A stretch of DNA of 64,000 nucleotides. Origin: Acholoe squamosa. Its lineage: Eukaryota; Annelida; Polychaeta; Phyllodocida; Polynoidae. Below, piece by piece: positions 51,885 to 62,900 of the stretch. The notes below the pieces were generated by a model, which had not been told where the DNA came from, searched no databases, and was given only the letters and a program-made list of their open reading frames with translations. Location: contig OX439038.1 in the NCBI GenBank assembly GCA_949317995.1, positions 2,808,001-2,872,000 on the forward strand, in the 5' to 3' direction. Positions within the stretch are counted from its first letter, which is position 1; every line of letters starts with the position of its first letter. Position numbers and translations under genes: made by a program.

Positions 51885-54400
51885 CCCATGTCTTATCTGC
51901 AATACCTTCATCCATTAAGAAGACGTTCACCTAGTATAACACGTCATCCCCTGTACTTGATATTGCTTCATTGCACTAGGTAGACAATTTATAAATATAT
52001 GTCTGGCGGACTCAGTGTATCCTATATGCTGCTTTATAGATGGAAGTGACAGATGGCGTCCCAGACCTGCACTACTCTTATCCATTCATGAGCCATTCCA
52101 GTATCAGGGCCCATCCTTGTCTACCCTTGTTACTGCTCTATTGATCCAGCACATACTCTGCTTCTGTGGTATGTGATAATCTTGTACCTCTTCACTCACA
52201 CTAAAAACCCTTTAACCACCTGATACAGAACTGCATAATGCCTAGGCCAAAAATTAAAGGTGTGTTTCCAGTAACATAGCTCAAAGAGATAGGGTTGGTA
52301 GGTCAGAACTTTCTTTTTCTAATTTTTTTTTACATTTATATATATAATGTAAGGGCACATGTCATTGGATATATCAAATCCTTTGCTTTTCATTGTAAAA
52401 TAATGATGGGAAAATGACAACTGTGAGAGAGGGGAGTACATGAAAAGAATACAGGAATAATGCTCAAAACGTAATGAAAAAAATTCTTTAAAATGTGAAA
52501 AAATTCCTCAAAATCACAAAAAAACGTTTTATTTTTGCCCCTGTTTTACTAGGGTCGGTCGGGTTACTGGGAACCAACCTTTTTTTTTCATTTGGCCAGG
52601 GTTGTCATAATCATGTACCAATGAAGCGCTTATAAAACTTCTCTCCAACACCTCAGTGAAGCAATAGCCAAATCTTCAGAATTTCATCAATCCAATGGGA
52701 TTGGCATGATGCGAAAATGCAGCATTGCTAAGAACATCTAGGGCTCCATTTTGAAATGTCATGCTAACCAATGGCCATGAAGCATTAGGCTACAGTCACC
52801 TCGCTCTGCCAGGCCCATATTTAGGGCCTGCACCAGTGTCTACTTGTGACTTACGATGATATACGATGGGCCTCAGCAGATGCCCATTTTCACCAAAGGG
52901 AGGCCAAGGTCCTAAGTCAGAATGATTGAAGCCTTGGGTACCCCCGTAGCAAGCAAAGGCATAAAAGTATCAGAGTGCTATGATTAATTGCCTTTAGTGG
53001 TGCACCATGACAGCCCCTCGGTTTGGCTCTTGCAGTAATGTGCACTCAGCTGTGACCAGGCCCTTCACTGCATGGCAGAGGTAGTTAGCAGGGCGGGAGC
53101 AGTGGGGGCATGGTGATGAAAACTACAGGGCCTGCCCAGGCAGTATATTTCAATCCGCCTGGGGGTCAGAGTCTCGGCTACAGTAATCCTCAGAAAGAAG
53201 AGCGCATCCTTTTCCCTCCTTCTGTACAGCTAGATTGATCTAACCCCAGGTCTGTTTCTGACATCTGATAACCCTGTAACTCCTTACTCACACAAAGACA
53301 ATCTGTCATCATTTACAGGGTAAGCAGCCACTAGCACATGCTTGCAAGAACACCTAGACTTGACATCAGTGCAAAGAGGGGTTGTAAGAAGTTAGCTGAA
53401 GTGCAAACTTTATGGATTTCTTGGAAAGGTCAGGATTCCAAGTCATCCTTCTATGAGGATATCTTCATTGGGTAATATCACTGGTCCTAAGGTCGAATGT
53501 TCTCAATTGGTAATTACATAAATAGGTTCTTTGGTCGTTGGAATTGCAGGATGCCTTTCTTAACATATAATAAGTTACCCTTTTAAGTTGTAACACAAGT
53601 ATTGATCCTGTATGGGAACATTATAAGGTAGCAATCATAAGCTTAAGGCAGTTTGGTACAGCTGAGCTCTATTTTCTGTAGAAATTGGGGCTTTCTGAGT
53701 CAAATTGACTGGCATAGCATCTTAAGAAAAGCCCTCTAGGTCTTTGTTGAGTTTAACTTAATGTACTAAAGGAGGCGGTTCAGTGCAGGTTGACTGCTGT
53801 CCCTGGAGGAACACCCTATCAGTTAACCAGAATGCCTAATAGTTGTCCTCGTGTTTCTCTGTCAAGCTAAAAAGGAAAGTGTGCTGTGGATTCAAACAAA
53901 GATGTTAAAGTGGCATAGTCCAATTTTCTTCATTTTTCAAATTCTGTTCAAATGTTTTCTATACCATGTAATAACACCATATTTAGGCATTTGTGGACAA
54001 TCTATTGCTATCTTAAGCTCATAGACACCTAGAAAGGGGGTCCTCCCATGGACCTTGACATAGGAATTTTACAGTGTATTTCCAATGGATGGAGTTTTGG
54101 CATGCACTCCAAAACTAGGAAATAGGGTATAAATCTGACAATTCTCTCAAATATCAGCTTGATTATGTGCAAGAAGAGCAAATAAAATAGGAAGTATGAC
54201 CTATATGATCAACCTGGCTCATTTCGGAGAAGATTGATTTTTTGGCTCCAACTATCGGACTATGCCACTTTAAGTTGTTCTTGATATGAGTGAAGGCAGT
54301 GAAGGGGATGTGACATTTTATCAGCACTGACATTACACCGTCGAAGGAATCAAAGCCACTAGACTTCAAACGCAAACCCATATGAGGGTCTGTATAACCT
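51885..54400. other. AT-rich DNA with a decayed foldback fragment
   Basis: 52615-52800 resembles the 17816 foldback (ACCAATGAAGCGCT, GGCATGATGC, CCAATGGCCATGAAGC) but is heavily decayed. No gene is seen. Confidence 0.45.
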
Positions 54401-54439
54401 TGGAGACATGCCTCATCTGTTCACAGGGGCACATCAAGG

Positions 54440-54995
54440 ACCTGAGCTCTCCTTGCTCCACTCTGTCAAGCTACTTCGCCAACATGGATCTCACTCACTG
54501 TGTGATTATGTGCCACTCCCAGTCAGTTCTCACTCAGAATGGCGACTTATCACCAACATCGCTAATATGGATCTCACTCCCAGCATGAGTATGCGCCACT
54601 CCCAGTCAACTCTCACTCAGAATGGCAGCTTATCACCACCATCGCCAACATGGATCTCACTCACTATGTCAATATGTGACACTGTCTGTCAACTCTCACT
54701 CAGAATGGTGACTTTTCACCTGCATTGCCACATGGGTATTGCGTGAGTTTGTGTCACTCCTAGTTAATCTTTTCTCAAAAAGGCGACTTATTACCACCAT
54801 CGCTGACATGGATGTTAATTGCTGTGTGAGTGTGTGCCACTGTCATCAACTCTCACACAAAATGACGACTTATCACCACCATTGCCAACATTGGTCTCAC
54901 TCAATGTGTGAATTTGTGTCACTCCAAGTCAATGCTCTTTGAAGATTGCATCATCTGTCACTCACTCTCACTCAGAATGGCAACTTATCACCACC
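54440..54995. repeat. Satellite, ~82-83-bp unit, about six copies
   Basis: Phase markers ATGGATCTCAC at 54484, 54567 and 54650 give an 83-bp period; diverged units continue to about 54990. Each unit includes CTCACTCAGAATGGCGACTT and ATCACCACCATCGCCAACAT-like parts. Confidence 0.9.
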
Positions 54996-55084
54996 AACAT
55001 AAATATGGCAATACCTTCTCTGGCAAGACATACTTTGATCGGGCAGATGTAAGGCTGCATTACCAATATCGATGATCATGAGCT

Positions 55085-55712
55085 TTTCATCTAACAAGGT
55101 GAGTGATCACCAGCCTCGCCATCACTGGTGAGTCTGAGTGATCACCACTCTCGCCATCCATGGTGAACCTGAGATATGACGTGGTGTGGGTTTCATGTAG
55201 CGAGGTGAGTGATCACTCGTGTCGCCATCCCTGGTGAGTGTGGGTGATTAAGATCCTCACCATCTGTGGTGAACCTGTGCTATCACAAGGTACGCCTTTC
55301 ATCTAGCGAGGTGAGTGATCACCCAAGTGACCATCCCCGTGAGAGTGAGTGATCACGATCCTTGCCTTCTGTGGTGAATGTGCATTATGATGTGGTGTGT
55401 GTCTCACCTAGCGAAGTGAGTGATCCCTCATGTCGCCATCCCTGGTTAGGATGAGTGATCACTCATGTCACCATCCCTGGTGAGGATGAGTGATCACTCA
55501 TGTCGCCATCCCTGGTGAGGATGAGTGATAACTCATGTCGCCATCCCTGGTGAGGATGAGTGATCACCATCCTCGCCATCTGAGGTGAGGCCATGTGATC
55601 ACCACCATTGCTATTCCTGGTGATCTTGTGCTATAGCGACGTCGTGTTCCACCTAGTGACATGTGTGAGCCACTTCACACAGGTTTACAAGGAGTCACGA
55701 CAATTTGCTGGG
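55085..55712. repeat. Satellite with ~106-bp and 36-bp periods, ending in a TIR
   Basis: AGCGAGGTGAGTGATCAC recurs at about 55199, 55305 and 55410 (period ~106). From 55430 to 55590 a 36-bp unit built on GTGATCACTCATGTCGCCAT repeats about four times. The last ~105 bp, ending CAATTTGCTGGGT, match the right end of the TA element at 49787-50008. Confidence 0.9.
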
Positions 55713-56506
55713 TGTGATCAAAGCTTAAAAAAAAGCTGCATTTACAATATCTTGACTAAGAGAATGTACTTGGTTTAAATACCACAGGCTGGCATTCTGC
55801 CTAGCTGTCTGGTAGGAAAAGGCTCTGCTACATTTAATAGAGAGAGCACATTTGTTGTTTGTTAGAATCAAGGGTGCCTGACGAGTTAACCAAAAGGGTT
55901 GTTAGGGGTCATTTGGTCATATAATAACCGTAGCCTCACATACATACCACGTTAGGATTAGGAGCGATGCCAATTCGCACTGAATGTTTAGCATGATAGT
56001 CAGTTGTGGACACATTTTATTTAAAAGTCAATTTGGACATTTACCATTTAAAGGGTGCTTATGCATTATGAACATTGGATTTTTTCTTCCTTACAATCTC
56101 AGCATTGCCCCTTTTCTTTGACCTCTGCTTATCAAGTCAGATATCTGTAGTTCTATCAATACTCCCAGAACTTATAGCCTAATATTCTGGGCTTGATATC
56201 ACACACCGCATCAATCAATTTATAATGAGAAACATCTAGGATTGTTAGCTGGCACTAAGGCATGTGTCACGACCTCCCAACTAGTCACAGTCTTGGCTAC
56301 CTGCTGTGCTAACTAAGAGCTCAGCCTAACACCTTCCATCAATTTAGATGCTTCGTTTGAATTCACAGCATACTTTGCTTTGAAGTAGCTTTACAGATAC
56401 TAATAAGAAAGGTCTCTAAGGTTATCTATGGTGTCCTGGTAATTAGATGAGGCATGCATCCAGGGTTGAGACACAGGGCTCAGTATGGGTTAATATGGGA
56501 GATGTT
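55713..56506. other. AT-rich DNA upstream of the second LTR element
   Basis: No open frame or repeat partner recognised. Confidence 0.45.
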
Positions 56507-56659
56507 TGTAGTGTAGAGGTACACTTTACTAAACCATAGGAGTTGGGTACCGTCTGACGTGGCGGGTGAGTCGAGTCGTCGGACGTTCCTCAGGTTCCGG
56601 ATAGGTGGCAGCACCGATCCGGGTCTGTGGGGACATCTGACGACGAACACCTGGGTCCG

Positions 56660-56667
56660 TATATAAA
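56660..56667 (+). promoter_or_regulatory. LTR TATA box
   Basis: TATATAAA precedes the poly(A) signal by ~125 bp, consistent with a short R region. Confidence 0.65.
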
Positions 56668-56785
56668 GCCCAGGGCTCAGCCGCTACGTCAGAGGCCCTT
56701 CTGGCCTCCACACTATGTAAACCACTGTCTTTTAATATTAGCTGCCTCTTTGATATCATCCGGCAGCCGTGAGTGTGCATTAAGT

Positions 56786-56791
56786 AATAAA
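56786..56791 (+). terminator. LTR poly(A) signal
   Basis: AATAAA about 100 bp before the LTR end. Confidence 0.6.
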
Positions 56792-56889
56792 CCTAACCGT
56801 TGGCATACACTTGGAATACTGTCTTACTCATTCTTTCCGAACCGTAAGACCCGAACCCCCCAGGTCCGTAAGGCCACAAACCCTTACAC

Positions 56890-56903
56890 TGGTGCCATGA
56901 CCA
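56890..56903 (+). promoter_or_regulatory. Primer binding site candidate
   Basis: TGGTGCCATGACCA lies one base after the LTR. The best match I recall is the complement of the tRNA-His 3' end, with two mismatches in the first 13 nt, so the primer is uncertain. Confidence 0.55.
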
Positions 56904-57027
56904 GTTAATTCTGGTGTATAGCCCGGACGTTATAACGTCCGAACGGCTAGTACATGGGTTAGACACCCTTAGGGAAGCTAACCCAGCAGGGCAATCACTT
57001 GCCCAAGAGAATGGAAATGGATCGCTA

Positions 57028-57165
57028 ATGCTCCAAGCCCATTCGGACTCACAAGATGCGGAATCAGCATCTTGGAGAGATCCCGGACCCCACTATAATG
57101 ATAGTGAGGAGAATCTGCCAGACTCTGTACGACGTGAACAGTCCATACAGAGACATAGTAACTGA
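57028..57165 (+). other. In-frame open segment upstream of gag, closed by TGA
   Basis: This frame is the same as gag. It is open from before 56914 (ATG at 57028) to a TGA at 57163-57165; between that stop and the gag ATG at 57205 the frame is open and protein-like (IVDELCDSMF). Either gag once began further upstream and acquired a nonsense codon, or this is leader sequence with a short upstream frame. Confidence 0.45.
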
Positions 57166-57204
57166 ATAGGCCAGCAATCAATTGTTGACGAATTATGTGA
57201 TTCG

Positions 57205-59811
57205 ATGTTCGAAGTCGATGGTAGTACTAACCCAGAACATCCGGCACCAATGCGAAAAAGGGTAACATTCGGAGAACTACCTTATAGGTTACCCAGGCCC
57301 GAATTACCAATATTAGATTATAGCGCTATAGATGGCGACTTAACCTATGCGGTACCGGAAGGTGAAGAATTAAAACGACCGGATGTCCTGTTGTTGAATG
57401 AAACTTATGTAACTTTGAACGAGAATTTAAATACCTTGGTCAAAGCTAAGGATGAAGTATTGCATGAAAAACTTCAGATGGAAGAGGACCTAACTGGCAT
57501 GCGAAAGGAATTCGAAGCCAGAAGGAGCGAGTACATGAAAGAACTCGAGAATGAAGAACTAAAACTTCAATCTATGAGAGAATCATTCAATAAAGAATAT
57601 GATAATAGGCACATTCGTATCCAAACATACATAGATACGAACGACCAACTAAACCTTGATAAGACAAAATTCGAATCCGAAATTCGCCATTATCAGGATG
57701 AGTTGGATAAATTGAAACTTCAGTGCAGTAAACAAGCTGAAGACAGTGAAACCATCCGGGTAGGCATCATAGCTTACAACAAACAACTGGAGGAGGATAG
57801 ACAGAAACTCACAAATGAGCTTCAGGAATTGCAAGCCACTGCAATAACCCTAGATAAATATGTAGAAGCAGCCCAGTTAACTATAGGTAATATAGACCCA
57901 GCTGTGGTATCTACAATGTTGGGAAAGACATCTAAAGATGCAACCCCAATTAGATACAGCCCATTCGTTGATGATGGGGCTGACAAGAATGTGGTATCCG
58001 GAATCTATAAGAAACCGGATAATGCTGCAGTAAATGGAACCGCATCTAAACCAGTAATTCCAATGCTGGATACGATAGGTCCGGCACCACCTATACCAGA
58101 TTTGAGTCACAAAATCAAAGCGACTCACGATGGCGCTACAGGGAATAATAATAATACACCCGTGGCACAACCAAGAGCACCCGGACCAATGAGGCATATG
58201 TTGACACCACCTTCATATTTCCCCCAACCCGGCCACAGTACACCAGCAGTACCAAGATTACCGAATCCAACCCTAGGTTCTGGTAATGGTCCTACTGATG
58301 GACGTTTTCCGAGACCAAATCCGCCACGAAACAATATTAATGGCGGTACGTATCAACCGAGAACATCGTCCTATGGATATAGAAATAATTATAATCCATC
58401 GGGAAGTGGCAATTATCAGAATGGTAATAGCTATAACCAGGGATGGAATCAAAATGATTCTTACCCTAGATACGCTTCTTCTGGAAACACCGGTCACAAT
58501 AGTGGATGCCCTGGTGGTTCATCTGGAGGCTATAATAATAATGGTCCACCAGGAGGAAACCCTCCAGGCGGCCCAGGAGGATCCGGATTCGGAGGATCAG
58601 GATCAGGAGGAGATGGCAGGAAACCTAACAGGAGAACTTCTATGCCTGCAGGGATGCAAACCATCTTTGATAGAAGCCAATGTATACAAAACCTTGGCAT
58701 TGACTGCTACCGAAAGGGAGCGGACGGCATGGAAGTCATGAACTGGAGCATGCGAGAAGCAGATAGACTACGCGGATGTAATAATCCGGCACGTAGACAG
58801 GCACGGATACCCCCTCCATATGATTCTAATGATCCATGGAAGGACAGGTACCAAGCTTTTGTCGACGAAGTCAATTGTAGTGGATGGACAAAAGAAGAAG
58901 CTCTGCCATATTTGATTTGTTGGTTAAATAAAGGCGGAAAAGTAGCTCTCAACCAATGGAGAGCAGCTTACAGAATATATGGTACCTATGATCAATTGGT
59001 CGAATGTGCCGCATACCTTTTCGGATCAATCGTTAGAGAAGATCCATGGGTAAGCTTTAAGAAGAGAACACAAAAACCTAAAGAATCACACAAAGTCTTT
59101 GGTTTGGAGCTACAAGACTTGCTTTCGAAAGCACGTCCAAATTGGGCTCATGATGATGATTGTTATCTACAAGAATTGTTCATACAATTCTATAGTGGAT
59201 TGCGAGATCCGGATCATAAGCAAGTGGTGTGGGACTCCTGGAAAGATGACACTTCATTCAGTGATCTGTTCATAGCAATTGATGGACATGACATGAAGAA
59301 ACGTTTGGTAGGTCTTGGACCTAGTCCAGTAAGAGCAGCTCCTTTCCAATACGGGGGTACACCTGCCCCAGTATACGATACTTCCCAATTAGCTCCGGTT
59401 GAATCGAATGAAGTTAATGAGGAAGATGAATATATCTCCGATGAAAACGGAGAATATATTGGTTCAGTCCATGTGGCCGGAAAGTATTACCGACAAAAGC
59501 GGTATAGGAAAGTACATTCGAGAGGGAGAGGAGGATCTGTTGCTGGTAAAACAGCTTCCGGATCAACTCAACATGGTAGTGCAGCCTCTACGGCGAACTC
59601 AACTGTAGCAGCCACTGTTGCTCTGACTAACATGATGGAAACATTAATAGCCGGATTAACAGAAGCTCTAAGGAGACCAAGAGTTGATAAATCTCAAAGG
59701 AGATGTTTCAGATGTCAGAAACTGGGGCATTTTGCTCCCGAATGTATGGCTGAAAAGCCTGTTCCACGTAAACAGGAGAGTGTCTCTGGGATAAGTACAG
59801 AGGAAAACTAG
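57205..59811 (+). CDS. gag: Gag with coiled coil and Gly/Asn-rich low-complexity domain (868 aa)
   Basis: The ATG at 57205 starts an uninterrupted frame. Residues about 65-230 are charged and heptad-rich, predicting a long coiled coil for oligomerisation. Residues about 300-475 are low-complexity, changing from Pro-rich to Gly/Asn/Tyr/Ser-rich (YNN, GGS, GPPGG runs), resembling prion-like RNA-binding domains. Residues about 490-710 are capsid-like, with conserved Trp and Leu positions of retrotransposon Gag. A C-terminal zinc knuckle, CFRCQKLGHFAPEC (C-x2-C-x4-H-x4-C), lies at 59704-59745. It is long for a Ty3/gypsy Gag, where a few hundred residues is usual. It would assemble the particle and bind genomic RNA; condensate formation through the low-complexity part is inference. 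Confidence 0.9.
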   Translation: MFEVDGSTNPEHPAPMRKRVTFGELPYRLPRPELPILDYSAIDGDLTYAVPEGEELKRPDVLLLNETYVTLNENLNTLVKAKDEVLHEKLQMEEDLTGMRKEFEARRSEYMKELENEELKLQSMRESFNKEYDNRHIRIQTYIDTNDQLNLDKTKFESEIRHYQDELDKLKLQCSKQAEDSETIRVGIIAYNKQLEEDRQKLTNELQELQATAITLDKYVEAAQLTIGNIDPAVVSTMLGKTSKDATPIRYSPFVDDGADKNVVSGIYKKPDNAAVNGTASKPVIPMLDTIGPAPPIPDLSHKIKATHDGATGNNNNTPVAQPRAPGPMRHMLTPPSYFPQPGHSTPAVPRLPNPTLGSGNGPTDGRFPRPNPPRNNINGGTYQPRTSSYGYRNNYNPSGSGNYQNGNSYNQGWNQNDSYPRYASSGNTGHNSGCPGGSSGGYNNNGPPGGNPPGGPGGSGFGGSGSGGDGRKPNRRTSMPAGMQTIFDRSQCIQNLGIDCYRKGADGMEVMNWSMREADRLRGCNNPARRQARIPPPYDSNDPWKDRYQAFVDEVNCSGWTKEEALPYLICWLNKGGKVALNQWRAAYRIYGTYDQLVECAAYLFGSIVREDPWVSFKKRTQKPKESHKVFGLELQDLLSKARPNWAHDDDCYLQELFIQFYSGLRDPDHKQVVWDSWKDDTSFSDLFIAIDGHDMKKRLVGLGPSPVRAAPFQYGGTPAPVYDTSQLAPVESNEVNEEDEYISDENGEYIGSVHVAGKYYRQKRYRKVHSRGRGGSVAGKTASGSTQHGSAASTANSTVAATVALTNMMETLIAGLTEALRRPRVDKSQRRCFRCQKLGHFAPECMAEKPVPRKQESVSGISTEEN

Positions 59812-59914
59812 AAAGGGATCTCCCGAGGGGCAAAGAAGGGGATCCCAGTGACAAATCTTGCCATAATATCACCATCCGTGACGATAGTTCGCATTTAGTA
59901 ACAAGATCGCCTAA
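59812..59914 (+). other. Gap between gag and pol with multiple stops in the pol frame
   Basis: The pol frame (+1 relative to gag) has stops at 59849, 59864, 59879, 59885 and 59912, so it does not overlap gag at all. A simple frameshift at the gag end cannot join them. A possible splice acceptor (GGTTGTAG) ends at 59930. Internal initiation, splicing or mutation of this copy are possible. Confidence 0.75.
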
Positions 59915-62900
59915 ACCGAGGTGGTTGTAGACACCCGGAAGGTTAGGGAAGCTGATATAACAGGTGCCACGGGCGCACTGGGGAAACCCAATATCAGTAA
60001 CGAGGCAGGCGGCTATGAATTAGCCAAGGTCTGTGGTGCCCACCTGCCCCCGGGTCATCCTTGTCTTGAATTCTTGAAAAGATGTGGATCGACTCCTGGT
60101 GTGAAAAATGATGTTCCGATTGTCACGGACATACCCTCTGTTCTAAACGGAAGGCGGTGGTATGTTTGCCTCACTGTTAACAGAAGATCTGCCGAATTCC
60201 TTGTGGATACGGGAGCTAGCCACTCTTGTATCTCCAGGGGGTTCTACGATCTTATACCGGATGAACATGAGACTCTCAAATCGGGAGGAAGTGCTCAGAC
60301 GGCCGACGGCAGTACCTTGCAAACGTATGGTAGAACTTGTGTGAAACTACAGTTGGATGGTATCCATGACTATGTCATGAGCACCACCGTTGCGGATATA
60401 GCAGATGAGGGTATACTCGGGTTGGATTTCGCATCCCTGTATGGTGCCGTGTTGGAACCCCAAACAGGAGTGTTGAGTGTGAGATACCCGTATCCCGTGA
60501 AAGTTAGATGTGTACTGAGACAAGTGAGCAGTATGGCTAGTGTGGCACACACTGTGCGAATCCCTCCAGGAGTAGCCTGTGATGTGCTTGTAAGAAGTGA
60601 TCCTGCAATGCGTAATAAGCCTGCAGTGATAGAACCGGATGTAGTTACGTTATCAAGTATCAGATTAAATTCTGTAGACACGATAGTAGCGAATGCATCC
60701 TGGTCGGTAGTACCTGTCTCCAATACTGGAAACACTACTATCTACTTGAAAAAGGGACAAGTTTTTGGAAATGTGACCCTTTCGGAAACTGTAACGGATA
60801 GTAAGCTAAGCTTACAGAAGGTAACAGGAGATGATGAAATTTCGGAAGACTTACTTAAGTTGTATGAAGAAACTTCATTAGAAGATCAGGAACACCGGAA
60901 AGAGTTCTATGATATGCTCTGTCAGTATCATACTGCCTTTGCCAAACCTGGTGAAAAACTAGGTACGACAAATAAGGTATTACATAAAATAGATACTGGA
61001 GATGCGGAACCCTTTAAGATACCGTATAGACGGCTACCTTTAGCGAAAAAGAGAGTAGCTGAAGATGAAATAAACAAGATGTTGGAACAGGATGTAATAG
61101 TCCCTTCCAATAGTCCATGGAGTAGTCCTGTGTGTATGGTAACAAAAAAAGACGGTACTATCCGTTTCTGCATAGACTACAGGAAGTTGAATGGAATAAC
61201 GAAAAAGAATTCGTATCCATTACCGAGAATAGATGAAACCATTGACTCCTTAGGGGGAAACAGTTGGTTTTGTACCCTAGACTTGCAATCAGGCTACTGG
61301 CAAGTGGGAATGAACCCTTCAGATATGGAGAAAACTGCATTTTCAAGTCATATTGGATTATTCCAATATAATGTAATGCCGTTTGGATTGTGCAATGCAC
61401 CTGCAACATTTGAAGCAATGATGGAAACAATTCTAAGTGATTTATTGTGGAAAAGATGTCTTGTATATCTAGACGATGTCATTGTCTTCGGAAAAACATT
61501 CGAAGAATGTTCTAATAACCTGAAAATGGTACTAGAACGTATTATTTCTAATGGTCTCAAATTGAAACCTAAGAAATGCCACATGTTTAGAAAGTCCATA
61601 AATTATTTGGGCCGCATCATCAGTGATGAAGGAATAAAGGCTGATCCGGAAAAAATCGAATCAGTTACGAATTGGAATAGACCTAAAACACCCAAGGAGG
61701 TGAGGTCCTTTTTAGGATTCTGTTCCTATTACAGGGAATTTATTCCGAATTATTCTAGAGTCAGTTACCCATTACAAGCAATAGCTAACTGGACTCCAGG
61801 AAGTACCAAGGAAAAATTTCCTTGGACACATGAACAGGAAAACGCTTTTCAAAAGCTAAAAGACCTGTTCACGAGTACTCCCGTATTGCAATATCCGAAT
61901 GAGACGGATCATTTCATACTGGATACTGATGCTAGTAATGATAGCATTGGTGCAGCTCTCTCGCAAGTCCAAAATGGGAGAGAAGTACCAATTGCCTTTG
62001 CCAGCAACACACTGAGCAAGACTCAGCGCAATTACTGCACAACCAAAAGAGAGTTGTTAGCAGTAGTCGTATATACCAAGAAGTTCAAACATTTTCTATG
62101 GGGAACGAACTTTACTTTGCGTACGGATCATTCCTCTTTAAGGTGGCTACTGAACTTCCGAGATGCTGAAGGCATGTTAGGCCGATGGCTAGCCCATTTA
62201 TCCGAATATGGGCTTGAACATCAACAGATTCAGCATAGACCCGGAGTTAAGCATTTAAATGCTGATGCTTTGTCTCGAATACCAATCCGGAAATGTGATA
62301 ATCCGGATTGTACTGATTGTGGAGCTCATAAGGCAGTGTTAGCAGGGATTCGAAGACCATTCGTACCCCTAGTTGCCAGTATACTGGATTGGTCTATGGA
62401 TCACATACGACATTTCCAGGAAGCTGACTCGATAACTGCGCAGCTACTGCAATTAGTACCAAAGGGTATACGTCCAGTTAGACCAGAGGTCTCTCTGGAA
62501 AATCGAGAACTTAGAAGGTTTCTTGCTCAATGGACCGAGCTTGAAGTCCGGAAAGGCGTGTTATACCGTTGGAAGCCATGTAATAATGGTGATAGAATCA
62601 TGCAAGTGGTGATACCACATGCCATGAGACATGACATTATGTACTTCTGTCATGGACATCGGACCAGTGGTCATTTCGGAAGGAAACGCTCGCTAGCACG
62701 ACTTTCCAAGAAATACTATTGGCCTGGCATGACACAGGACTTGCAAAGATGGGTAACCACCTGTCCGGATTGTTGTAAAAACAAACCCGGACCCGGGATG
62801 GGCAAACTTCCCCTATCCCAAGAACTTTTCGGAGTTAGATTCGCAAGAATCGGGGTAGATATTATTAGTGGATTTAATACAACCGCTAATGATAATACCT

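Larger units (their letters stand above)
56507..56888 (+). repeat. Probable 5' LTR of the second element (~380 bp)
   Basis: The right edge is set by CCCTTACA at 56881-56888 directly before the primer binding site. The left edge is a best guess from TG starts at 56507 or 56512. A TATATAAA at 56660-56667 and AATAAA at 56786-56791 give the U3-R-U5 order expected. Confidence 0.7.

Noticed and set aside
54408..54942. 112- and 67-codon frames in the satellite
   Set aside because: They are repeats of the 83-bp unit read through; the period is not a multiple of three and the frames drift.
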